A DNA stretch of 64,000 nt from Succinivibrionaceae bacterium. GTDB taxonomy: Bacteria > Pseudomonadota > Gammaproteobacteria > Enterobacterales > Succinivibrionaceae. This document shows, piece after piece, positions 44,681 to 52,092 of the stretch. The translations under genes and the position numbers were made by a program. The notes beneath the pieces were generated by a model. It searched no databases, was not told the origin of the DNA, and was given only the letters and a program-made list of their open reading frames with translations. The stretch is from contig JAEEOK010000011.1 in assembly GCA_016284235.1 (NCBI GenBank), positions 1-64,000 on the forward strand, read 5' to 3'. Positions within the stretch are counted from its first letter, which is position 1. Every line of letters begins with the position of its first letter.

Positions 44681-46534
44681 CTAGGACTGGATAATAAGTG
44701 CGGAAGTCGGTCCGATTCTTACCTTGCCGTTTTTATCAAGTTCAAGCACGCTCATTATTCTGATGTTGTCCATCATCAGTGATCCCTTGATGCTGTATTT
44801 GCTGGAAACTGGAGGCTTTTCCTGACTGTCGGTGTCTGCAAGGAGCTGCTGAATTTTTAGTGATTCGAGATTATCGGTCAGATCAACAGTGGATACAGTG
44901 TTGCCGCTGTTGATTATTACTATGGTTTTATTTCTGCCGTAGCATCTTTCATATACAAGAATGCCGCCGTTTGCGTATGTGATCATCAGGCTTCCCTGGA
45001 TTATCACCTTGTTTTCATGTCTGAATTTCGACAGTGTCACAATCAGTTTCTTGAATACATCTTTACGGTTGTTCCAGTCCATCGGCTTGTAGGACAGCTG
45101 TTTACTGCCGGTCAGTCCTATTTCATCTCCGTAGTAGATGCACGGAACACCGACCCATGTATACATCATGGCAATGGCTACTCTGATAAGCTGCGGATTT
45201 CCGTTAAGCATGCTTGCTATGCGGCAGGTATCATAGTTTCCGATCAGGTTGAACAGACTGCACAGTTTGTCGTGTGGAATTCCGCTGTGATATCTTTCAA
45301 TAAAGTTTTTGAAGTCCTCCGCAGAGTATTTGATTTTATCTCCTGTGTAGTAGTCTCTGCCAGAAAGATACTGAAGCATCGGCTTGTAGAATCCGCAGAC
45401 GTTAAGCGCCGAATCCTCCTGCTGTATAGGGTTGCAGAGCCACGGTTTTGCATCGTGGTTGTGCTCGTTGACGATATAGCATTCAGGATTGACAGCCTTT
45501 GCCTCTCTGTTGATTTCGTGAAGATAGAACATGTTGGACTGGGCGGAGCCGTTTGCTCCGAGCATCTGGACGGCTCCGAGCTTGAGTCCGTCAACGCTGA
45601 ACGGAGGTTTGAGATAATGCTTGATTACACTGTCGTCTCCGCGGTACATCATTTTCTGAACGTCGTCACAGGCATAGTCAAGCTTTACAAGATGCTGATC
45701 ATCCTTCCACACTACCGCCTTTCCGTTTCGGAAGGTGAAATATTTCCTGTACGGTGAATTTTCGTGGCGGCATGCTCCGCATCCGGTAAGATCACCTGTA
45801 TCGAAGTATGGATGATCATCCCCCACATGGTTGACCGGAAGATCCAGTATGATTTTCATTCCTCTGCCGTGGATTTCTTCAATCAGCCTGATTAGATCAT
45901 CTTCTGATCCGAGATCCTGCTGGATCCTGTAGAAGTCTCTGCATCTTGTTCCGAGAATATCAGAGGAGTCCGTTACCGGACTGAGATATATGCCGGTAAA
46001 TCCGAGAGAGACTATGTAGTCGAGTTTGGAGATGATTCCTTTGATATCGCCGTGATAGCGCGAGGACATGGTATTCTCATCCGTGGCATCCATCTGGGAT
46101 GCAAAATTTTCGTCGCTTATGCCGGATGATGCGAAGCGGTCAGGCACTATGTGATAGAACATCTGATCTCTCATCCACAGCGAAGCCGACTCATGGAGAT
46201 TTACTGTGAAACGCTCGTGAGTCAGAGGTTCATTTATGCTGATCTTTCTCGACGTGAACCATTTGACGTTTCCGTCCGGGAAATAAATTCTGAAGGCGTA
46301 ACTCTGCTTGTTGTAGCTTTGATCAAGCAGCGTTTCTCCGGTGTATATGGACCAGCGATCCATTGTAAGAATGGGCTTCATCTCAACAACGGCCGGCTCG
46401 TTGTTCGGAAAGCACCACAGCTCAATTTTTACGGGAGGAACGGAATTTTTTCCTCTGGCGGCAAGACGGACCGTTATGGTGCTGTCTTTATATATAAGAA
46501 ACGGGGGACAGGAAAAATGGAGTAGTTCAACCAT
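44681..46534 (-). CDS. MalZ-like GH13 protein lacking the catalytic nucleophile
   Basis: 617 residues, collinear with E. coli maltodextrin glucosidase MalZ (about 604). An N-terminal beta domain leads to a WMRDQMFYHIVPDRFA segment and a GH13 barrel (region I DLPVNHVGDDHPYF), with ACRHENSPYRKYF also as in MalZ. In region II MalZ has a WRLDVVHML-type segment with the nucleophile Asp. Here it reads GLKLGAVQML with Gly at residue 320 (codon GGA at 45575-45577). Arg is Lys and the following His is Gln. The acid/base Glu 357 (YIVNEHNHDA) and Asp 435 (GNYDTCR) remain, though the His before Asp 435 is Tyr. No signal peptide. The frame is intact, so it is maintained, probably as a glucan-binding or regulatory pseudoenzyme. 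Confidence 0.8.
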   Translation of the reverse strand: MVELLHFSCPPFLIYKDSTITVRLAARGKNSVPPVKIELWCFPNNEPAVVEMKPILTMDRWSIYTGETLLDQSYNKQSYAFRIYFPDGNVKWFTSRKISINEPLTHERFTVNLHESASLWMRDQMFYHIVPDRFASSGISDENFASQMDATDENTMSSRYHGDIKGIISKLDYIVSLGFTGIYLSPVTDSSDILGTRCRDFYRIQQDLGSEDDLIRLIEEIHGRGMKIILDLPVNHVGDDHPYFDTGDLTGCGACRHENSPYRKYFTFRNGKAVVWKDDQHLVKLDYACDDVQKMMYRGDDSVIKHYLKPPFSVDGLKLGAVQMLGANGSAQSNMFYLHEINREAKAVNPECYIVNEHNHDAKPWLCNPIQQEDSALNVCGFYKPMLQYLSGRDYYTGDKIKYSAEDFKNFIERYHSGIPHDKLCSLFNLIGNYDTCRIASMLNGNPQLIRVAIAMMYTWVGVPCIYYGDEIGLTGSKQLSYKPMDWNNRKDVFKKLIVTLSKFRHENKVIIQGSLMITYANGGILVYERCYGRNKTIVIINSGNTVSTVDLTDNLESLKIQQLLADTDSQEKPPVSSKYSIKGSLMMDNIRIMSVLELDKNGKVRIGPTSALIIQS

Positions 46535-46932
46535 AATAAAGCCCTAGCAGAGAATTGATGGTAAAAAAATTCAGAATGCCTTAATGACTCTAGTTTATTT
46601 AATTGCATGCAAAATTACATCAGTTATGCGTCCGGTATGATATGTTGCTCGCAAATAGGTTGATTCGCCGGAATTTTCTGGATGAAAAAAAAGAAACGCA
46701 TAACCTGATCCGCCGGCCGGACCGGTATTTTCGGCATGTCCCGGGTCATCCGGCTGATTATCGGTGCAATGCAGAATGAATGCTGCATTCTGTCCTGTCA
46801 GTGCAGGAATAATTGCAAATGCAGCCGGTATAATATTGTCAAAGTATGTCTGAAAGGTTAAAGCAGGATTTGTATGATTGAACGGCTTTTGACATCCTCT
46901 CCTGTCTGAACCGGGCGGTGATGTCCGGTTGA
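46535..46932. other. Spacer between MalZ-like gene and ferredoxin gene
   Basis: About 400 bp. Small G/C inverted repeats (for example AACCGG/CCGGTT around 46911-46932) lie after the ferredoxin stop and could help end the rdgC-trhP-ferredoxin transcript. A frame reading through from the ferredoxin region on the minus strand (46595-47059) is a shadow. Nothing else is seen. Confidence 0.4.
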
Positions 46933-47169
46933 CTATTTCTGCCGGGACGTTTTTTTCCCTTCCTGCTTCTGATCCTTTTCTTCTATTTTTTTGATGCAGT
47001 GTATCGGACATACGCGCACACAGGTGGGGGAGTCGTAGAATCCCCTGCATTCGGTGCATTTGTCGGGATCGATTTCATAAATCTCCCTGCCCATTCTGAT
47101 AGCTCCGTTGGGGCATTCCATTTCGCACATGTCGCAGTTTATGCATTTGCTTCCTATACGGTATGCCAT
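46933..47169 (-). CDS. yfhL: 2[4Fe-4S] ferredoxin, YfhL type
   Basis: 78 residues with two [4Fe-4S] motifs. One is CINCDMCEMECP. The second is the YfhL-type CTECRGFYDSPTCVRVCP with the long insert between the second and third Cys. The start MAYRIGSKCINCDMCEMECP matches YfhL closely; the C-terminal tail is short and basic. It follows trhP by 11 nt in the same direction. In E. coli YfhL is known to support U32-family RNA hydroxylation (RlhA), so pairing with TrhP suggests a dedicated electron or Fe-S partner. Confidence 0.9.
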   Translation of the reverse strand: MAYRIGSKCINCDMCEMECPNGAIRMGREIYEIDPDKCTECRGFYDSPTCVRVCPIHCIKKIEEKDQKQEGKKTSRQK

Positions 47170-47180
47170 ATATTCACCAC

Positions 47181-48461
47181 CTACAGCATTCTGAGAATAA
47201 TTCCGTAGGACAGATCATGCCTGTTTTCAAGAGGAACAAGAACACGGTATCCGTCACCCGGTGCAACCTTTACAGGATTGCGGTTTTTATCCAGCATTCC
47301 GCAGACTACGGTTGTGAACTGTCCTGACGGGGTTATTACAGTGATCCTGTCTCCTTCTTCAAAATGATTGCGGACGTCAACAACGGCGTATTCTCCGTCT
47401 GTGCCGACAATTTCACCCGCCAGTTTGGCTTTTTCCGATACAGACGAGCCATATTCGTAGTTCTGGTATTCACTGTGCTGGTGTCTTACCAGAAATCCCT
47501 CTGTGTAGCCGCGCGCCGCCAGAGTATCGAGCTCTGCAGAAAGCTGAGGATTGAAAGGTTTTCCCGCAAGCGCGTCGTCTATTGATTTTCTGTATATCTG
47601 TGCAGTTCTTGCCACGTAGTAGAATGACTTGGTGCGCCCTTCGATTTTAAGAGAATTGACGCCGATGTTTACCAGACGCTCAACAAGACGGACGGCCTTT
47701 AGATCCTTTGAATTGAAAATATATGTGCCGTGCTCATCCTCAAAGGCACTCATGAGCTCGTCTCTTCTCTCCGGCTCCTGAATAAGAACCGGCTGCGTTG
47801 TGTGGGGCAGTGCCACGATATTGCCCGCTTCGTCCTCGATTCCGGGCTTGATGCGGTAGAGCCATCTGCATGCATTGGTGCAGGTACCCTGGTTCGGATC
47901 CCGGTGATTCAGATAACCTGAGAGAAGACAGCGTCCGGAGTATGCCATGCACAGTGCTCCGTGTACAAAAACCTCAAGTTCGATGTCAGGACATCTTTGC
48001 CGGATTTCCTCTATTTCATCAAGTGAAAGTTCGCGGGAAAGAATTACTCTTGAAATGCCGTTCTGTTCATAGAATTTTACTGTAGCCCAGTTTACGGCAT
48101 TTGCCTGGACCGAGAGATGAATGCAGGCCTGAGGATATTTTTCCCTCAGGAGCATCATTAATCCTGGATCAGACATGATCAGAGCATCAGGGTGTAGTTC
48201 CATGACCTCCTTCATGTCCTCGGTAAAGTTTCTGAGCTTGGCATTGTGCGGCTGAATGTTTACTACAACGTAGACCTTCTTGTTGAGTGAGTGCGCCTCT
48301 TCGATCCCTGTTTTGAGATTAGCCAGGTCGAAATCGTTGTTCCTTACCCTGAGAGAATACCTTGGCTGGCCGGCGTAGACGGCATCAGCTCCGTACGCAA
48401 AGGCATAGCGGAGGTTTTTCAGTGTTCCGGCCGGACTGAGAAGTTCCACGTTTCTGTTCAT
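47181..48461 (-). CDS. trhP: tRNA uridine 5-hydroxylation protein TrhP (YegQ), U32 family
   Basis: 426 residues. U32 'peptidase' family protein. E. coli TrhP (YegQ) makes 5-hydroxyuridine at tRNA position 34 using prephenate and an Fe-S cluster. Family landmarks: ELLSPAGTLKNLRYAFAYGA, DAVYAGQPRYSLRVRNNDF, PDALIMSDPGLM, HLSVQANAVNWATVKFY, ELEVFVHGALCMAYSGRCLL, then SGYLNHRDPNQGTCTNACRW and LKIEGRTKS. The conserved Cys residues for the cluster are present. The ATG shares 4 nt with the rdgC stop (ATGA), and the YfhL-like ferredoxin follows by 11 nt, so three genes are co-transcribed. Confidence 0.92.
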   Translation of the reverse strand: MNRNVELLSPAGTLKNLRYAFAYGADAVYAGQPRYSLRVRNNDFDLANLKTGIEEAHSLNKKVYVVVNIQPHNAKLRNFTEDMKEVMELHPDALIMSDPGLMMLLREKYPQACIHLSVQANAVNWATVKFYEQNGISRVILSRELSLDEIEEIRQRCPDIELEVFVHGALCMAYSGRCLLSGYLNHRDPNQGTCTNACRWLYRIKPGIEDEAGNIVALPHTTQPVLIQEPERRDELMSAFEDEHGTYIFNSKDLKAVRLVERLVNIGVNSLKIEGRTKSFYYVARTAQIYRKSIDDALAGKPFNPQLSAELDTLAARGYTEGFLVRHQHSEYQNYEYGSSVSEKAKLAGEIVGTDGEYAVVDVRNHFEEGDRITVITPSGQFTTVVCGMLDKNRNPVKVAPGDGYRVLVPLENRHDLSYGIILRML

Positions 48462-49360
48462 GACTTAGCGATTCCGCCGAATTCACCGATTATGTAAGGT
48501 GTGAGTCTGGAGAAGAGGGCAAGCTGGGCATAAATATCAGTGACTAGTCTGCTCATCGCATCCTCCAGCTCATCATCATGAACAAGAAATTCCTCTGAAA
48601 GACGGATCCTCTTGACAGTCAGATCTCCGTCTAAAACAAAACTTACACTTTCGTCAAAACTCAGTGCAATTTTTGATACAAGCTTGTTCTGCTTCAGATG
48701 ATTGATTATTTCATCCTCGAGGAGATTGTCTGTCTTGGCGTTGACGACTTTTTTCTCGTTCTGCATTGAGAACATTGCAATCTGATCCCCAAGTTCGAAG
48801 CGGGAAGGTACACTGTTGTTCAGAAGCCAGTTTGTAAAGGTTACGCATACGTCGTTGTTCACGCTGAGCGGTTCGGCAGGAAGGGAACCGAGAGCCTTGC
48901 GGATCAGTGACAGAACAGCCTCCGCCTTTGCTGCGGATGATGCATCCACATATACCAGACGGTTTGCAGGATCTATCCATGCGTATGTGTCAGTGTGAAT
49001 GGCAAAGGCCTTTGGCAGAAGATAAAGCATGACGGCATCCTTCAGTTCTGTTTTTTCCTTTCCCTTTGGATCACGCCCGTGCTCTTCGCTGAACTGTTCA
49101 ATTTTTTCCGCCAGGGTGTCCTTGACTACAGATGCCGGAAGCAGTTTTTTTTCAAAACGTGCACAGAACAGATACTGACCTTCAGACACATGATAAAGAC
49201 TGTCTGTTTTTTCTCCCAGAGGGGGAACAAAACCCTGAGTTTCCGTCTGCTCATTGGTGCAGTGGGTAAATTTGAAACTGTTAAGCTGGGTTTCAAGTGT
49301 TTCCTGGCTTATTTTGAGTTCATCACGCAGGTGATATATACGTAAATTCTTGAACAGCAT
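48458..49360 (-). CDS. rdgC: Recombination-associated protein RdgC
   Basis: 300 residues (E. coli 303). Ring-shaped dimeric DNA-binding protein that modulates RecA function. It starts MLFKNLRIYHLRDELKISQE and has the family's ...FVPPLG.., YLFCARFEKKLLPASVVKD and GRDPKGKEKTELKDAVMLYL, then LLPKAF, VDASSAAKAEAVLSLIRKAL, and RRIRL.E.F-like VKRIRLSEEFLVHD. It is the first gene of the rdgC-trhP-ferredoxin operon on the minus strand; trhP overlaps by 4 nt. Confidence 0.94.
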   Translation of the reverse strand: MLFKNLRIYHLRDELKISQETLETQLNSFKFTHCTNEQTETQGFVPPLGEKTDSLYHVSEGQYLFCARFEKKLLPASVVKDTLAEKIEQFSEEHGRDPKGKEKTELKDAVMLYLLPKAFAIHTDTYAWIDPANRLVYVDASSAAKAEAVLSLIRKALGSLPAEPLSVNNDVCVTFTNWLLNNSVPSRFELGDQIAMFSMQNEKKVVNAKTDNLLEDEIINHLKQNKLVSKIALSFDESVSFVLDGDLTVKRIRLSEEFLVHDDELEDAMSRLVTDIYAQLALFSRLTPYIIGEFGGIAKS

Positions 49361-49443
49361 ATATAAATAGTCCTAATGCTATAAAAACAAACGGGTGTAT
49401 ACAGTTGAAAATCCGGCATCCGTGACGGCCAAACCGGGAACTG

Positions 49444-49746
49444 TCAGTTTTCTTCATCCGGATCCTGAAGAAGCTGCAGAAGTTTTTGTTTGACGTCATC
49501 CACCAGCTTGCCGGTGGTCAGACATGACCTAATATCCGTCGGATAAAAGACATTGTTGGAAAGATAGTTATAGGCTGACGATCTGAATCCGGATCTGAGT
49601 ATTCTAATCTCGTGGATCTGATTGTAGTCTGCCGGAATGTCCTCGAAGTTGTAGTAGCAGTCGCTCTCTATTCTTCTCCATAGGCGGTTGATGAAAAGAG
49701 GTGCGGAATGCTTCATCATGTCTTTGTATTTTGAATCTTTACACAT
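49444..49746 (-). CDS. Small hypothetical protein
   Basis: 100 residues, soluble, not recognised; no signal peptide. Rich in Tyr, Asp and Arg (DCYYNFEDIPADYNQIHEI). A consensus -10 box (TATAAT on the minus strand at 49801-49806) lies about 55 nt upstream and supports it being a real gene. It is followed after about 85 nt by rdgC in the same direction and may feed into that operon. Confidence 0.6.
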   Translation of the reverse strand: MCKDSKYKDMMKHSAPLFINRLWRRIESDCYYNFEDIPADYNQIHEIRILRSGFRSSAYNYLSNNVFYPTDIRSCLTTGKLVDDVKQKLLQLLQDPDEEN

Positions 49747-50178
49747 TTTTCAGCCTGAAATTCTACCGGTCTTTTTTTCTTAAAAAATTTTTCAAGGATA
49801 ATTATAACCCATGCGGGCGAGAAAACCTAAGGTTTCAGCAGTTGGGATGACAGTCTGCTTTTTTAGTGTGCAGGCACCATGCATGAATGATCAGTCTTAT
49901 CCTTTCTCTGTCTCGCGCGGGATGCATACGGCCGGCGTCTTGCTTTTTCCGAAGCACCGGTGGCATCAGATGAAGAAGTAATTCTGCGAAGGAAAAACGC
50001 AAGTCCGGAGTTTCAGAGGATGATACCGGAGTGATGCTGCGAAGATTGCTGAATCCACTGCAGTTTCAAATAAAAATGACTCTGGCATTCAGGTATTGCT
50101 GATCATAACCATGGGATTTGAAGATTATGATTCTTAAAAAAAGTTTAACCGGCAATCACTGTATCCAAAGAGGAAAAC
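49747..50178. other. Spacer between flagellin and the 49444 gene
   Basis: About 430 bp. It holds the promoter block at 49800-49829. A minus-strand inverted repeat ATCATAA/TTATGAT lies around 50100-50131, after the flagellin stop, and a run of seven A (minus-strand T-run) occurs near 50134-50140. No clean terminator or gene was recognised. Confidence 0.4.
49800..49829 (-). promoter_or_regulatory. Promoter block shared with bamE
   Basis: On the minus strand this reads GGTTTTCTCGCCCGCATGGG then TTATAATT, containing TATAAT (plus 49801-49806). A near-identical 30-bp block (27 of 30 bases by eye) stands at 63383-63412 before bamE, at almost the same distance from the start codon. No good -35 hexamer is visible; TGGG precedes the -10. 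Confidence 0.6.
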
Positions 50179-51060
50179 TTACTGTCCGAGCAGTGACAGG
50201 GCTACTTGAGGTTTCTGATTTGCCTGTGTAAGAATTGATGTCGCCGCCTGCTGGAGTATGTTCATCTGGGCCATCCTTGCTGTCTCGGATGCATAGTCAA
50301 CATCGCGAATCCGGGATCTTGCATCATTTACATTTTCAATAACATTATCCTGATTGGCAACTGTCGATTCCAACCTGTTCTGAGCAGCTCCCAGATGGGC
50401 ACGATACTCATCAATTCTGCCTAACATCTGATCAGCAGTGTTAATGGCATTCTGGGCACAAACAAATGTGTCTACACAGAGTCCGATACTTGCAATACCG
50501 GCAGTCGAAATGGAATTGACCCCCAGTATCGAATCAAGATCCTTGAAAGTTACATCCACAGTGTTGCCTGCATATGCCCCCACCTGAAATGTAATCTTTC
50601 CGTTCTGCCCGATAGGACTGCCCGGACTTGGAGGATTAGAGTTAAAACAGTACAAGTTCTTGCCGTAGGTTGTCTGCCTGCCGATGCGGATAATTTCATG
50701 ACTGAGTTCATTAACCTCCTGCTCCAAGGCCATGCGTTCATCATTGCTGTTGGTACCGTTTGAAGATTGGACAGCCAGGGTACGTATTCGCTGGATCATC
50801 CCCGTAATTTCATCCAGAGCACCCTCTATAGTCTGGCAAACTGAAATACCGTCATTAGCATTACGGTTTCCTTGAGTCATGCCGTTAATCTGGGCGGTCA
50901 TTCTGTCCGAGATCTGCAGGCCGGCGGCATCATCTTTTGCGGAGTTGATTCGAAGTCCCGACGAAAGTTTTTGATATGAACAATCAAGTTTCCTGGTCGC
51001 AGCAGCAAGGTTTCTCTGCCCATTGATAGAACTAACATTGGTATTTACATAAAGAGCCAC
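50179..51060 (-). CDS. fliC: Flagellin with five cysteines
   Basis: 293 residues. Conserved D0/D1 ends: MALYVNTNVSSINGQRNLAA, KLSSGLRINSAKDDAAGLQI at the N-terminus, and NRLESTVANQDNVIENVNDA, ARMAQMNILQQAATSILTQA then NQKPQVALSLLGQ at the C-terminus. The central domain is short, as in minimal flagellins. It is odd in having Cys at residues 27, 75, 138, 195 and 201, since flagellins usually have none. It starts with GTG after AAGGAG. No chaperone, cap or other flagellar gene is adjacent, so this is an isolated flagellin locus. Exported by the flagellar type III system and polymerised as filament. Confidence 0.9.
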   Translation of the reverse strand: MALYVNTNVSSINGQRNLAAATRKLDCSYQKLSSGLRINSAKDDAAGLQISDRMTAQINGMTQGNRNANDGISVCQTIEGALDEITGMIQRIRTLAVQSSNGTNSNDERMALEQEVNELSHEIIRIGRQTTYGKNLYCFNSNPPSPGSPIGQNGKITFQVGAYAGNTVDVTFKDLDSILGVNSISTAGIASIGLCVDTFVCAQNAINTADQMLGRIDEYRAHLGAAQNRLESTVANQDNVIENVNDARSRIRDVDYASETARMAQMNILQQAATSILTQANQKPQVALSLLGQ

Positions 51061-51244
51061 ACTAATTCTCCTTATTTGATTTCATTTACTGTATATCCAT
51101 CATATGTTTTACAAACAAATGTAATGTTACAGTTCCTGTAGAAATTACCTATGCATAATCAATACCAGTTTTATCCAAACGGATTAAAGATTTAACAGGA
51201 ACCGCGGGAGAGAGAAACAAAATAAAGCTGTAAGCCAGTCCTAA

Positions 51245-51690
51245 AACAAAAAACGGCTCTTTATAAAATCAGGTTGAAAATATTCGGGATGATATATTCC
51301 TAATGGCTTTGTTCAGCAAAAGTGCTGATACCGCGGAAACCCGATACATTTCATAAAGTATTTTTTTTAACTTAAAAAAGTAAAATTTTTAGCCGGATAA
51401 CTTTGTGCATGTATCATGCTGGTTTTCGGATCAACACTATTCCTTAGCAGATCCTTCCTGATTTGCAGAACTCATCGACATGGAATAATTATTTGCAGGG
51501 TTTAGAATTGGCCCCGTTGCTGTCAAGACATCCAATAACCTGTTGATACTCAAGGATATGTGTCCGTAGAGTTACCAGTGTTGCCTCTGAACTGAAATTT
51601 TTATTGGCGGAACACTCCGAGTCAAAGTTCGGCCGTCTAGTCAGCTTCGTTCCAGCCGGAATTTATAAAGAACCAGAATGAGGGGCGGGT
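51245..51690 (+). repeat. Dispersed element fragment, third copy
   Basis: Shared blocks with 31720-32010: CGGCTCTTTATAAAATCAGG, AATATTCGGGATGATATATT, GAACTCATCGACATGGAATA, ATTATTTGCAGGG, GATACTCAAGGATATGTGTC and GTTCCAGCCGGAATTTATAA. This copy carries an extra insertion of about 130 bp between the first and second blocks and has several frameshifts. It stops before the IS605-like end seen after the copy at 32 kb. Confidence 0.6.
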
Positions 51691-51977
51691 AAAGTCTGAC
51701 TGTGAATTCTTATGCACAGACAGTGCTGCGAGATATTCCTTGCTCCCGGATGCTCCGGTTATGCTGGCACCTGAGTTTATGTTTGTTTCCCGCGTCTGTC
51801 ATAGTGCTGTGAGTTTGCATCAGAAAGGCTGCGCGCAGAAGTCCGTCAGTCTCTGCGTTTAGAATTTTGTCCGCCGTCTCTCAGACGGCGATAAATAACA
51901 AGCATCTGAATATTCAGGTAATCATATTCGTTTCCTGTGAATATGATCACGCATAAGGAATTGATATTAAAAAAAAA

Positions 51978-52006
51978 TTGACATGTTTTTTGGGTCTATT
52001 TATCTT
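51978..52006 (+). promoter_or_regulatory. Sigma-70-type promoter for the zinc-hook protein
   Basis: TTGACA (51978-51983), a 17-nt spacer, and TATCTT (52001-52006). The predicted transcript start near 52013 gives a leader of about 80 nt that contains a perfect 8-bp stem (52027-52034 / 52057-52064). An A-tract precedes the -35 box. Confidence 0.7.
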
Positions 52007-52092
52007 ATTAGGATCGTTTGAATTGCTGACTGCGGATTTTCAGCGAAGATAAAAAACGCAGTCACTCGTGCTAAGTTGGGGTTACATAACAG

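Larger units (their letters stand above)
51061..52092. other. Spacer with element fragment and promoter
   Basis: About 1 kb. It holds the flagellin upstream region, a dispersed element fragment at 51245-51690 and the promoter at 51978-52006. A leader hairpin (TGACTGCG 52027-52034 with CGCAGTCA 52057-52064, perfect) lies inside the 5' UTR of the gene at 52093. A GTCCGCCGTCTCTCAGACGGCG inverted repeat lies near 51868-51890. No gene is seen. Confidence 0.5.

Noticed and set aside
46595..47059. 154-codon minus-strand frame overlapping the ferredoxin gene
   Set aside because: It is a different frame of the ferredoxin coding region running into a spacer.
51121..51200. Sigma-28 promoter before the flagellin gene
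   Set aside because: A TAAA...GATAA pair is visible on the minus strand (near 51175-51195) but the spacing is about 3 nt too short for the usual form.
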